DNA of 64,000 bases, from assembly GCF_000346465.2 (NCBI RefSeq), contig NC_034009.1:338017-402016 (forward strand), given 5' to 3'. Below are positions 36,817 to 49,165 of this stretch, piece after piece. A program made the translations under genes and the position numbers. The stretch comes from Prunus persica. Taxonomy: Eukaryota; Streptophyta; Magnoliopsida; Rosales; Rosaceae. The stretch's first letter is position 1. The number at the start of each line of letters is the position of its first letter. The notes under the pieces were generated by a model. The model ran no database searches. It was not told where the DNA came from and saw only the letters and a list, made by a program, of their open reading frames with translations.

Positions 36817-38438
36817 TCATTGCTTGGGCCTAAGCTCAATGCCTTCTACAATGAGGCCGCTCTTACAGAAACTACTAATTTCCATTAGACTAAATAGCAC
36901 AGTAGCATTATCTTCTTCAGTGATGAACTCACCCATCTCAATCTCAATCCACCCATTGCCTCTGTATCGAGCTTGCGGAGGAGCTATACCTTCATGAGTT
37001 ATAGGATCTAGGATCACACTACGCTCATCTGCTGTGCCTTGTTCATAAGCAACACGGAACCTAAAAGGAGTTGTTGCAGTCCGTGGATTGTGTTCTGATG
37101 AGAGCTGATAGACAAAATAAGCTGCATAGGCTGTTCGTGGGGACAAATTTTTAGTCTCTATGTACCCCTTGATCTCAAGCCACCACACATAATTGAGCTC
37201 AGCCACTTGGGCAAACCTGTGATGCGATTCATTCACATATAAATATGCATCGCAATGCAACGTAGTAATAGTAATCATGTCAGGGTTTAAAGGTAGCCAT
37301 ATCCACTTTACTTTCTCTGAACCATGCTTCTCTTCTGAGGACACTATATATATCAAACCCCACAAACTCACTATGAAGGCAACAACATCACACCTTTGCA
37401 AGGTAATTCATACTTAATCAAAATCGCAATGATATTACATATTCTTTCTGATGCAGGGCCTTTTTTTGTCACAATCTACATTAAGCATATTCTTTCTTAT
37501 GCAGGGTTTGAATTAGCATCACTCAAAAATATAATTGAATTGATAAATAGTAAGATAATGGTGGAGAGAGAGAATAGAATACCTAGACTCTGGTAGAGAT
37601 ATCCATTGCCAATATGGGGGTGTATCTCCCCATATAACTGTAAGCTCTCTTGCCCCTACCATATAGCATTTTTTGCCACTCTGCTTTTCTAGTGCCATGC
37701 TCTGTGTCAAAGAAAAGAAGATAGGAAGGATGTTGCTTGTCATCCATGGTTCCCAATCATAGTATAATAGTACACCATTAATATTTAGCCATTGATATCA
37801 TCAGTCAAACTTAGCTATTCATGCCACCCAGTGACACTAATCCCCATAGACAGAAAATCAAGCTTGTTGATGTTCAAATTTCTTTTTTATTTTTGTAAAT
37901 AAAATAGCAAATTTAGTAAAGCATCTCCAACAATGAGTTTTCTATTACATATAATTGCAAAAATCAAAAGTTTAAAATAATTCAAAAAGTTTTTTTTTTC
38001 TTCTCTTAAATCAAACATCTTTCCTAGTATCTAAAACCTATTAAATCTTAGAATCCAATGGCAATGGGTGATGATGACCCAAAAGAGTTCTTGATTCTTT
38101 AAGGAAAGGTAATAAATCATAGAAATTTAGAAAAAAAATGAATGAATGGGGTTTGAGTTAATTACCATGTTACCATTTCCTATGATGATAGGGTGATTGC
38201 AAAGATGAAAGTAGAGATCCTTCTTGGACAAGGAGTTCAAAGAACTGGAAATGATCTCCTTATAATCCTGGGGCAGAAATCTCTCCCACACAATATCAGA
38301 ATCCGCAGCAATTCGAAAGAGATGAGAGACCAGCGATGATCTGCACGCGTCCAGAGGGGTTGTGCAGGAAACGATGTGGGAGATACACTCTGCAGGCAAC
38401 ACGCTGATGATATTCATCTCTGCTTCTGCTTCCTTCAT
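36817..38438 (-). CDS. PP2B: F-box protein PP2-B-like, copy C, 263 aa
   Basis: Same family and architecture as copy A. Exons 38438-38166, 37701-37583 and 37216-36817 give 792 nt in one frame with GT-AG introns. The F-box is at about residues 10-50 (LPAECISHIVSCTTPLDACR), then KQSGKKCYMVGAR, WQWISLPESR, and the lectin domain FAQVAELNYVWWLEIKGYI through GWIEIEMGEF to GIELRPKQ. Start ATG 38438 matches copy A. Exon 1 and exon 2 are very close to copy A while the lectin exon differs more, for example TPFRFRVAYEQGTADERS. This suggests divergence of the ligand-binding part or patchy gene conversion. It appears intact. Function beyond the family is inference. Confidence 0.92.
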
Positions 38439-40117
38439 TTTCTTATGTCGATCGTCTCTCTTTCCTCCCTCTTCCCCATATTCTCTTGATATCTCAGATC
38501 ATTTGTTGCTTTCAGATGTGTAGGTCCCTTCATAGTGCAGTGAATATTCTTTGACGCAAGCAGCGGCGGATTCAGAAATTTTTTAACGGAGGTGCAAAAT
38601 TAATTAAGTATGAAAAATAGTTTTTTGGAATAATCATTTTCTCAAGATAATTTTTGGCGGTTTTTATTCCTTATACATCAAATAAGAAAATTTGATTTTA
38701 TGGGATTTTAGTACGAAGTATATATTGGCTTAATTAGCCATCATTTTTAGCATAAATCGTATTTTGTACTAAAACTGATTTTTCATATTTTGATTTGGTA
38801 GGAATTTGATTTTCTAGTATTTTATTTGAATCCAAATGAGGGGTACTTTCTTATTTACATTGTAAACTTAAGTAAATAGAATAATATAAAAATAAATTAA
38901 AGTAAAAGGACAAAGACATTTACTTAAATATTGAAAATGGAAATAAAGTAATCTGTACACCAGTTGAGCAAAGTGGTAGTTTGAAGCACCTACAATGATT
39001 TTTTGGGCGAAGGGAGATGCAGCTGCACCTCCTTGCACCTTAATGGATCTGCTTCTGGCCGCAAGTTTAGAAATTTTGGAGAGACAATTTTAACTTGTAT
39101 GAAACGAAAATAACATTATTTTAATATTTCTGATTAACAATGCTATGACATGCGTGATAACCTTTTCACATGATATGGCATTAATGGTCTTTTTTTTTTC
39201 CTAATTAATGGTTGGAAATAACAAAATAATATTATCCTCATTGTAGGGCCAAGTATGAAGACAACTAGGAAAACTACCCCCAATGACGAATCATTTAATG
39301 ATTTGAGCATTGCAAGGAATAAACATAAGAGAGACGTTAGAAGACCTTTCAAATTTCAAGATGAGTGTATTTAATGGCATGTTCTCTAATTCGTAATCAA
39401 AATTAAAATAAGGAGTTGAATTCTGATCACAGATTACTCGTGTGTTACTTCACATAAAGAAATGTAATTACAAGTAGGGCTCACACTAAATTAGGTTGGG
39501 GTGTGCAAGATCCAATCCAATTTGCTCAAGCCGATCAATCCAATTCAATCCAATCCAATTTTAATCAGTTTCGGTGATTTGGCGAATTGGATTGGATCCT
39601 TAATTTTCAAAATCGACATGATTGGATCGGATGATGGATTTGCTTGTGAGAATCTAATCCAATCTAGTTAGTTCATGCTTCTTTTGCTTATAATTCAAAA
39701 AGTTATGAACATTTTAAGTCATTTAATGGAGTTTTATGCTTAATATTCCATAGAATCAAAACATTTTCACTAGCATTACATTTATATTTTACTTTTAAGT
39801 CTATTAAAATGTTTGATTAGATTAAACATAATAATAAATGTTTTATATTTCATTATTCTCTTTTTTAATTATGAAAACCAATCATCCAATCCAATATCAA
39901 TTCGATCAGATTGGATTGAAAAAATCCATAATCCAATCTACTTCGAATTGAATGCGGACTGGATAAATTACATTGATTTCAAACCAGTGTACAAAATAAA
40001 TTGAGAAAATGTAAATTGTAATGAAGGGTATTTTGAAATATAAAAAGTACAATAAATCATATTTTATTAGGTCACATACTGAATTGGATCCTTTTCATAA
40101 GGTGTTACTTATAAAAA
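38439..40117. other. Spacer with degenerate transposon and CCAATCCAAT-rich repeat
   Basis: About 38572-39062 starts GCAGCGGCGGATTC and ends ATGGATCTGCTTCTGG, with CGCAAG on both sides, like a decayed hAT-type MITE. About 39500-39960 is rich in AATCCAATCC on one side and its complement on the other, a loose inverted repeat. No gene is seen. Confidence 0.4.
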
Positions 40118-40507
40118 TCTTATTAGGCCTCAGCTCAATACATTTCACAAAGAGGCCGCTCTTAGGATTACTAGTTTCCATCATGCTACACTCTAGAGTG
40201 GCATTATGCCCTTCATTGAAGAAGTGACCCATCTCAATCTCCATCCACCCATCTCCTCGGTCTCAAGCTCCTGGAGGCATACCTTGTGGGGAGTCGAAGA
40301 TCACACTGTGCACACTCATAACTACACCTTGATCATAATTGACGCGCATGATGATCGGTGCTCTTTCAAACCCGCTTTTGGATTCCGGGAGCCGATAGAC
40401 TGGGTAAGCTGCGTAGGTTGTTCCCGGGGACAAAATTTGAGTGGCTATGCATGCCTTGATGTCAAGAAAGAAACCATGAAAGTTTGGGCTCAGCCACTTG
40501 GGAAAAC
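40118..40507 (-). pseudogene. Diverged PP2-like lectin exon, broken twice
   Basis: A single lectin-type exon beginning after an acceptor at 40508 (FSQVAEPKLSW) and ending ELRPNK. Relative to copy C it has a net 4-base insertion near 40463-40475, a TTTC duplication that throws it out of frame. It also has TGA at 40263-40265 where the sisters have CGA (Arg in ARYRG). Past both defects the homology continues (GDGWMEIEMGHF). No F-box exon is found upstream. It is more diverged than the other copies. Confidence 0.75.
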
Positions 40508-41827
40508 CTGTGATGTAGTTCACATATGAAGCAAAATCTCAAGGGGCTATAACAACAACATTGTTGAGACTTGAGAGTGATAGAAGTGGTGGTGCGTCTC
40601 AAATGGAAATACCACCACTCACTCACTTTTTTTGTTTTTATTTTCTTTCTCCCTGGAAGCACCAACTACTACCACGCAGTCATTGCCATATAAAAGATAC
40701 AATCTTTTTTTTTATTTTCTTTTTTTGCCGTTAAATAATTTAAATCAATATTTCGAAATTTTGATTGGGCAATTTACAGTGATCCTAAAATATTATGGCT
40801 TAACTTCTGAAGGAAATTTTGGGCAACTGTCCATTCCATTATGATTAAGGAATTTTCACCCACATGTATTACAATCGCAATTGGCTCTGCAAATAGTTAT
40901 ATAAAGATTATCTTTGCAAAACAATCCAACTGGAGATTTTATTTTATTTTATTAATCAAAAATAAATTTCATTAGATTAACTTCAGCATATTTTCTATCA
41001 AATAATTATAAATAGATATTTGAATTGAGCTATATTAATTATTGAAATGTGAAGTTTTATGGCATGTTGAGCTTTAGGATGGTTTCGTATTCTAGAAAAT
41101 TATTTAACTATGGAGCAAGTTGTGGATTTGTTGGTTGTAATTAGGCTAACAATGTTGAAAAATACAAAAGGAAAAAGAATTGGATTTAGGCCCAAACTGG
41201 CCGAACCAAACCATCTTAACTTGATTTGGTTTGGTTCGTTTCTTCATTAATTTTATTAATTAAACTGTTATATTGTAATTTATTCAGTTATAATTTTAAA
41301 GTAAAACCGATCCAATCCAAACCGTACTCACCTTTAGTCTGAATTGAACTAAGACGTTATCATGAGAGTTTTAATTGTTACGCAAACTTTTGATTTTAAA
41401 GATCATCAATATTTATTTTATTTTGATTTTTTTATAGGGTTATCTTAATTTTCTCAATATTTTAAAAATAAAAGAATAAAACAGAAGGAAAAAACAAAAA
41501 CAAAAAAGCAAATTGGCACACACGCATTTAAGTGGTATTTTTATTTTTATTTTTTAATGAAAAAGACGTTGTGCATAGAGGCCGGCCCTCTTAAATAAAA
41601 TCCAAAGGAAATGACCCTGGGCCTGAGCCGGCCCGGCCAATATTCCGCTTCTCAGTCCACCAATCTTGGTAGGTTTTGAGCAGTCATGGGGTTTGCCTTG
41701 ACCAGCCCTTGTCCTGTTCTCTACAGCCACCCACAACAACAATTCATAACTCAACCATTCCCATCGACCCCGGCTCACCACCACTACCACCACCAAACAC
41801 ATCGCATCAAACCATAAACCCTACCTG
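40508..41827. other. Spacer and promoter of the GCK gene
   Basis: AT-rich DNA. TTTGGTTTGG/CCAAACC words recur around 41200-41330. No gene is recognised. The final 200 bases should be the promoter and leader of the GCK-domain gene. Confidence 0.5.
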
Positions 41828-42310
41828 ATGGCCGATTCACCTTCTAAAACCCTGGAACACCAAGCTCCAACGCAGGCCTCAAATACCGAATCAGATTCCA
41901 AACCCGTAGACGAAGAGAAGCCCCAGGAAGCTGAAGGGAATCCACAGAACGCGTCTAAAGAAGAAGAGGAAGCGGAGGACGATGAGGAGGAGCCCGGTGA
42001 ATGTGGGTTCTGCTTGTTTATGAAAGGCGGTGGCTGCAAAGAGAGCTTCACAGCTTGGGAACAGTGCATTGAAGAGTCTGAGAAGAACAAGGAGGACATT
42101 GTTGAGAAATGCTTTGAGGTCACTTCGGCTTTGAAGAAGTGTATGGAGGCTCATCCCGATTACTACCAGCCCATATTGCAGGCTGAGAAGGCCGCTGAGG
42201 CAGAGGCTGTCAAGGAATTGGAGAAGGAAAAGGCTGCTGAGAGCTCCAAGGATCAAAATGCCGCCGCTTCGGAGCAGCATTCGGATTCCAGTGGCGAGAA
42301 AGATGCATAG
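41828..42310 (+). CDS. GCK-domain protein with CxxC plus twin CX9C cysteines, 160 aa
   Basis: Intronless gene for a small acidic protein of the plant GCK domain family. Residues 1-56 are acidic and Pro/Ser/Glu-rich. Residues 57-110 hold six cysteines: C59 and C62 (CGFC), C70 and C80 (first CX9C), C95 and C105 (second CX9C), followed by HPDYYQPI. The tail (115-160) is Ala/Glu/Lys-rich and probably helical. A CxxC before a twin CX9C and a following [HY]P[ED]YY is the layout of the mitochondrial oxidoreductase MIA40, whose redox motif is CPC. No clear targeting peptide is seen. The ATG at 41828 is the first in frame and follows a short leader. The molecular role of GCK proteins is not established to my knowledge, so any disulfide function is inference. 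Confidence 0.9.
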   Translation: MADSPSKTLEHQAPTQASNTESDSKPVDEEKPQEAEGNPQNASKEEEEAEDDEEEPGECGFCLFMKGGGCKESFTAWEQCIEESEKNKEDIVEKCFEVTSALKKCMEAHPDYYQPILQAEKAAEAEAVKELEKEKAAESSKDQNAAASEQHSDSSGEKDA

Positions 42311-45300
42311 CCGGTTAGGTGCTTGTTGATTTGTCTCTGTCAACTGGAAAAGAAAAACTATATGATTTTGTACCTTTTCACACACCTAATTGGTAAGCAT
42401 GGTCAGTCGTCGAGATTTTTGGAAATTATTTTAGTTGCGGATATGATTAGTGGAAATTCAGAGACTTGAAGATCAAAAGTGTTTGAAAACTTGTAATTTC
42501 TGTGATCACAATAATTTTACTTGGATAAAACCAATAACAATCACTATTTTTGAATTTATAACTGACTCTGTTTGTGAATCAATTAGTTGCTGTCGAGTTT
42601 CTGGGTTTTTGTTTCCAATGCAATGCTTTGTGTTTGTCTGTCTGTTTGAAATTTTGTTACATGTATTTGCTATGTGGTGGTGACATGATCACATTTGCAC
42701 ATGAATAGTGTGTCTTATATTTGATTAGTCATTCAAGTTGATGTGATGGAATCATCTTCTATCTGATTATTGCTGATCTTAAGGCCTCTAGCTGGAGTTT
42801 AGAGTTGATGAGCTATACGACATGTATAGTAGCAAGTAAAACTGCGATTAGTCGTTGCGATGCGATCAATTAGAGGTTTTGTGACTACCATGTAATGCAC
42901 CTACATATTCAGTTAGTTATCAGATGGTTCCCCAAGTTGTAGGCTTTTGAGATATATACTGTAATATAATGAAGAGCTGTGTCTTTAAAAAAAAGTTTAT
43001 CATAACTGAGTAGTTAGATTTGAACATGGACAATAGGTACCTTGAAACAGTTTATGCAGGGGTGGTTCACATCAATTGCATTTTGATAATTACCTACTGT
43101 TTTACAATCTTTTTGAGCACCTAGAAAGGTTCAACATTGTGGTAACATTTTCCCTTCTATCTGTCATGGTACCTGAAGATTGCGACAATTTTGGCGGGGT
43201 TCAACACCTCAAGTATTGTTCTCTGGTCTAATATATCTCCATCTATAAATTGTGTATCTGAATTATGAATCTGGTTAGTTTAGATGCTGGACTTTGGATC
43301 AACTTTTCGTAGGGTCATTGGTTCAATTTGGATGGTACTGTGCTTTAACATGAATGTGATCTGTGCGTTGGTTTTGAGTGCCGAGGTTGGTAAGACAAAT
43401 TTGGTGCTGCACTGGAAACGCTTATAATTTCATTTGAAGTTGATCTGAAAGACAAAATTGTTGCTGCACTTGATTCATAGCATGTGGATTTGTTACATGT
43501 AGCAAGCTTGATCTGAAAGATCTAGTTTTCTGGTACACTTGTCCATGTCTGCCTTTTGCCTAGAAGACCAGCATGGCATCTTAACATGCTAAGAGTTCTT
43601 CCCAGATTACTTTGTAATCACTTATTTCCAGCCTCACATTTAGTGTGAGATTTTTTTCACCTTGTACTGGCATTACGAAATTTCCATTTTATCGACAAGC
43701 ATGGTGATAGTTTCGTGAAAAATTGACCTATTCCCACATACATGTAAATATATGTAAAAAATACCCATATAATGAATTAACTACACGGAGGGTTTGGATG
43801 AAAACTAAAACAAAACTGAAACACACATAAGAACTTAAGAAGCTTTTAAAAAACTAAGTGTGAGATCAAGATTATTTTTATTTATAAAGAGAATATAGCA
43901 CCATTCTATTGTATATAATCAATTAGACCCTTTTTTAATATAATAAATATTTATGTGCTAAAAAATGAAATCAAAAGCAAACGTCTCCCACACACACCCA
44001 CATACAATTGAGATATCTAAGGCGTAACTGTAATGTCAATTCTCGACGAATAATTTCCCTTGGCCTGTAGCGATAAATTTACCAAATTGGACATTTACAT
44101 TTGTATTTCGTCCACATCGTCCTTCACGGGTTTATTGTCGAGGGTGTTGTTCACAGATTTTCTTCTCCGAGGTTTTGGTTTTTACTTTCTTGGGTTTTAC
44201 TGTCGGTAAGGGAGATGATTTTTCCCGTGGACAATATCCAAGAAGTGGTGCGGTGGTATATCACTTCAAAGTACTGTTCTTTTGAAAAGGTATATCACTT
44301 GTCTCTCCATTATGTTTATTTCTCTTGAATTGCTCTTTGGTTTTGTAATTGTGCTTGAGTTTGTTCTCAATTTGATTTTCGTTTCTTCTCACCAATATCA
44401 AGTTATGTTTTCTTTCCTTTCTCTTGTTTTAGGTGTTGGGTTGGTAATAAACAGGTTATTTATTTATTTATTTTCTCTTCTCCTCCATTGTTGGGGGGCT
44501 TAAAGTCATTTGGATTTTCTTACTTGATGCTGCTTTTAGTTTTAATTTTCTGATTTTATTTTTCTGATGTAGGGTGATGATTTCTGTTGGTGGCATTGCG
44601 GCTTCCGTGTGCAGACCCTAAGGGATGTTCAGAATTCCTCTTCTTTCTTCTCTTTTTTTATTGTTTCCCCTTAAGTTGTTTAGGCGCGAGTCTTTTTTAA
44701 AACCACGTATTTGTTCATGTCTCTCATGCTTGGGTTTTGGATAGTATTGGTTGTTTCAATGCTATTTTTTGTACACTCTTATAGTGCACCTTAACTAAGG
44801 CAATATACAAAATTTTAGAAATTAAGTTCCAATGTAGGTTGATCAGCATATTAATTTTGTATACAAATGCAACGTAACAAATGAGCGCTAAAGAATCATT
44901 AAATGCATTGTTCAATTTTACAAACGTTATTTGGTAAGATTTATAATCCAAAAAAAGAAATAAACATTGTACTCCTTTTTTTGACGGATTTAAACATCGT
45001 ACACTTGACTAAAACAATCAAATCATGAACCTTGGACTATGTGATGACGAAGATGAGGATGATAGTCGCATGAGGGAGTAAATGAAGAAAAAAATATAAG
45101 GTGATAATTTGTTAAGTTTATCACAGGGTAGTTTTTTTGTAATATGGTTTTCCATTCTACTTTGATGTTTAAAATAAAACTAATTTTCATATCCTATTTC
45201 CTGCTTACAACAGTGGCTGTTTTGCAAAGTAGAGTTGAGCCAGTTTTTATTACAGTCTGAGTATTTGCAATGGTTAAGATCAATGTAGTTTTATTGAATA

Positions 45301-45770
45301 AATTTGAACTAAAATAGTAAAATACTTGTAATGGTGTGATTTAGTTCTTCGCAATAGAGGGTGCTATGTGATGAACCCTCTATTGAATTGCAATAGGCTA
45401 ACTGTGGGGCCCACATGCTAATAAACTGTACAATTGCAAGTAAAACTGCAGTTCAATTCAATAGATATCAAAATAGTTCAATAAATTAAATTATTACATT
45501 GAATTATTGAACAATCATAATATGAAAAATGCACAATATGTGATTTTCTCACAATCAAATTTTATTGTAGCTGTAAATTATCGTTAATTGAGAAAGAAAT
45601 TAGAAAAACAACTTGTCATTTAATGAGGTATGTGATATCTTGAAGGAGGAGCAGACACATGCTAAATAATTGAAACCAAATCCTAGGAAGAAAAACATTT
45701 CCACTAACCAATCCAGTACCACTAAAGACAACCAACATAATCTGCTAAATCATCGAAGGCCATTCACCAT
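42311..45770. other. GCK 3' UTR and long spacer
   Basis: Nothing is recognised after the GCK 3' UTR. Open frames at 44101-44503 look like chance: hydrophobic, short and without motifs. A short foldback-like stretch around CCTCTATTGAATTGCAATAG lies near 45380. Confidence 0.45.
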
Positions 45771-45779
45771 ATAAATTGA

Positions 45780-46090
45780 CTGCAACACTTGAAGGAAAAA
45801 AGATGTCTCAAAACAATGAGCAACGATGTAGCTATGCTAGTGCTAACAAAAACAAAGCAAGCGAAACCTTAAAAGAAAACAATAAGCGGTGCTTAGATAT
45901 GAGTCCATTTTCATTAGAACGTAATGGATGCTACCAAGGATTTGGGGTGAGCCAGATGATTCGTTGCCTTAATAAATTTATACCAGTATAGATATCGTGT
46001 CTTATATCCATATTCTGCACATCAATAGTGTCAACGTTGATGGTGTCATTCAATTCATGGCATTTCTTGTTAAGACAAATACCTTGTCTA
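45780..46090 (-). pseudogene. Relic of a DUF295 gene 3' end
   Basis: This segment matches 63050-63350, the 3' end and flank of the DUF295 gene at the right edge of the window, in the same orientation. The conserved parts include the coding for the C-terminus NPW followed by TAG at 45931-45933, the TTRLLRQR-like region and the INVDT region. Homology fades beyond about 46090, so only the tail was copied or survived. Confidence 0.75.
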
Positions 46091-46099
46091 TCCATGAAA

Positions 46100-46353
46100 T
46101 TTTAACAACATGAGGAGTCGAGGAGGTTGTATTGGTTTATGTCGAGCATGTCTGCAACTCTAGTCTAATTGCAAACTAATTAGAACACTGGTGTTTTGAG
46201 GATTCCTAATCTTATATGGATTAAAACATCCTATCATAATACAATCATAATTATTTGAGTGTTTCTTGATGGATAAAACACTTAAGTAAGTGCATATATA
46301 TAGAGGTATTTTCCCTAGCAATCAATACACTCATACGTAAATCTCACTCCATT

Positions 46354-46397
<44 letters not shown>

Positions 46398-46510
46398 ACT
46401 TAAAGACTACATAGGAGAAGAAGATCCTTATTTCCACCATTCAATCATGTCAGATCAAGGTTAGTATTAGAGATCAAAGACTTGATAAAACTTACATATG
46501 GTATCATAGC
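46100..46510. mobile_element. Possible LTR end with a tRNA-Met primer-binding-like site
   Basis: TATGGTATCATAGCACTAGG at 46497-46516 is one base off TGGTATCAGAGC, the sequence typically found just inside plant LTRs at the initiator-tRNA primer site. It follows ACTTACA. Upstream there is a TATATATA at about 46295 and an (AG)n tract. The left limit and a second LTR were not found, so this is a solo or decayed end. Confidence 0.4.
46355..46396. repeat. (AG)n microsatellite
   Basis: About 21 AG units with one interruption, inside the possible LTR. Confidence 0.85.
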
Positions 46511-47074
46511 ACTAGGTCTTGTTTTTTAATCTAACTTTTCGATTTTACAAGATATGCATAAAGTTTATTTGATCATTAGTCATGAAGCACGTAGTATAAA
46601 ACAATTGCATATCTTATGTGATAAGGTATAATCTAGAGCATAAATCATTTTCTGCTCGATCATACTTGAAAGGCTTTTGATCAAAGAATGAAAATTACAA
46701 TTGCATAAGTTAAGCGAGTCACAATAGCTTAAACTGTTACAGAGGCAGTTTTTAATTGATGAATTAGTCAAGATTTGTATCACAGTTCATAGCCCTTTAT
46801 ACAACTATTGATCCACAGATGAGAGGGGTGGAAATTGATAAATAACTGTGATGGAATAACATGAAGAAAATGTTTGGATAGATTAACAGGGAACCTCTTG
46901 ATCCACAAATGAGAGGTTACTTGTACAGGAAGTTTATTCAAACCTTAATAATTCACTACTTTTGAATATGTTTGACTCATAATCCACAAATGTGGGTTAA
47001 TAACATTTAAGTAAAGATCTACGAGGATATTTTTTTCTTGTTTGTTTTGTGTTTATCAATTTACAGTGAATACC

Positions 47075-47900
47075 TTAAACTATCAATCTATTGAAACATT
47101 GACTGGATCGATTAAATGCCAATGACGCATATTGAGAATCAGATGTCTCAAAAGTAGACATTTCCTTTATGAATCGCTTCAAATAATACTTGAGGCTTTC
47201 ACCGGCCTTTTGCGTTGTGCTGAGTAATGTTGTAATGTCCTTTTTTCTCTTTTGATATTGCACACATATTGAGATTTGAAAGATTTGCAAAGCTCGGTGA
47301 AGCTGCCAGTGGACTTTGGCTTCAACTGCCTGAACCACGTCAATGTCGACCCCGACAAACATGACGGACATAGTTTGCACAACAACCTTTCGTCTTCACT
47401 TTCGAGGACCATCTGTTGATGAAAGTGATAAAAATGCTCGATGGGATCAATTATGCCTTTGAATAATTTAAACTTGGGCTATGCAAACTTTGTGGGCTTC
47501 TTAGTCTTCAGAATATCATCGGTGAATGGCGATTTGCAGATCCCATTTGCAGCTTCCAAGGTCAACTCGGCATGTGTCTGCGATTTGTATCCTTTCACAA
47601 TCTTCTCGATCTGGCTTCGCAGCTCACTGTCTTTGAACTTTTTCAGTTCCCTCATATGGTCATGGTTGTCTTCATGGTCGTTGCGCTGATCATCGGAGTG
47701 GATACTCCATATAACACTATCATTTCCTTCATTTTGCTTCTCTTGGGGCCTTCCTGATTCAACATTTAATTGCCCTTGGATTTCTCTAAAGCTTCAACTG
47801 CCATCTTCTTTGTTTCACGCAACTCCTTCAGTATCTTCTTAAGCCGGATATATGCGAGACTAGGTTCTCCTTTCTATAAGTTTGGTCTGACATCTTCAGA
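47075..47900 (-). mobile_element. Decayed Ty3/gypsy-type retrotransposon gag
   Basis: Minus-strand peptides resemble a plant retrotransposon gag: FYHFHQQM, LSGSTLTWFRQLKP, SFTELCKSF and SLKYYLKRF. The pieces sit in different frames. One break is at a run of six A residues near 47240, where a single-base slip shifts the frame. No protease, reverse transcriptase or integrase is seen downstream, so the element is truncated. Confidence 0.75.
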
Positions 47901-48133
47901 TCGATGATTAGATAAGGTTGAAGCATCTTGTGCGGCTCAAACCATTGATTGATTTTGTCAGAGTTCTCACAAATGATGACAATTATTGGAGCAGAAATTC
48001 TTACAATAAGAATATCTTCCACAAGTTCTCGGCTTTTCTTTGCATGTAGGATAATTCAATGAAATCTCCAAGCAACACTCATCCGAAATCAAATGAGAGA
48101 GATGTAGGGTAACTCCAAAAGTTACTCTAACGC

Positions 48134-48480
48134 TCAAGTCAGTTTTACGCATTTGAGTGCACAAGTTAATCCGAAATCACATACCTCGATCTGGATGTGA
48201 AACCTCACTTTTATACCTGGCGACAACCTTGGGATGCAAGTTCCACTTTGCACAGTATATGCATCTTGACCTTTTTCAAGTCACTAAGAGTTATGGGGGA
48301 TCAACTCTCAACCACGTTTGTCTTGTTCCGCAATTCATGATGTCATGGAAGGATGTGCAATTGAATGGACCGTCGACGGAGTCGCATTAGGTTGATCCCA
48401 CGTCAAATGATATTCGTCTAATCTTGTGGGTTGTGACGCATCCCAACCTATGTTGTTGGGTTGTGCACATTGGAACCCAA
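48134..48480. repeat. Long direct repeat, copy 1
   Basis: Similar to 49846-50200 over about 350 bases, sharing TTGAGTGCACAAGTTAAT, CTCACTTTTATAC and AGTCGCATTAGGTTGATCCC. Position beside the gag fragment suggests LTR-derived or leader sequence of the same retroelement, but no LTR ends were recognised. Confidence 0.7.
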
Positions 48481-48639
48481 GTAGTTGACTTGTACACATC
48501 AGAACCCATATTGTTAGGTTATGCACGCAAAAACACAAGAAAACAGAAAGGACGGAACTAAACATCCGCCTAAGAACTAAAAGCACAATTGACAAGAATG
48601 AACAAACCGCAAAGATGACCTATTTTTATCAAATCTACT

Positions 48640-49165
48640 TACCATCATAACTAGTTGAACATGCATAGTTGATTGAACAGGTTACATGTAGGTGGTTGAA
48701 CATGTTGAACAGACACAAGTAGTTGAACAAGTTGCACAAGCATAGGTGGAATAGGGATATGAATAAGCACATAGTCATTTTGCATTACAGAAATATATTT
48801 TCACATACTTACTTACCAAATGTATATATATTACACATAAGCAAATCTATTTACCATAAATGATTGAACATCCATTAGGGTTGAACATGCATAGGCGATT
48901 GAATAGGTTTCACATGTATAGGTGATTGAACAGGTTTGCACATACACAAGTGGTTGAACATGCATATGTGATTGAATAGGTTGCACATGCATAGGCAGTT
49001 AAACAGGTTGCACATATATAGGTGATTGAATATGAATAGGTAATTGAACAGGTTGCACATGCATATGTGGTTGAATAGGTTGCACAGACACATGTGATTG
49101 AACAAGTTGCACAAACACATGTGATTGAACAAGTTGCACAAACATAGCCGACATAGTGATATACA
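48640..49165. repeat. Tandem repeat, about 30-bp period
   Basis: Units of the form GTTGCACATGCATAGGTGAT plus TGAACAG recur with many substitutions. The 30-base period keeps an artificial frame open on the minus strand (CNLFNHMCLCNLFNHMCL...), which is not a gene. Confidence 0.85.

Noticed and set aside
44101..44503. Two overlapping hydrophobic open frames
   Set aside because: T-rich DNA translates to Phe/Leu runs by chance; no start context or family match.
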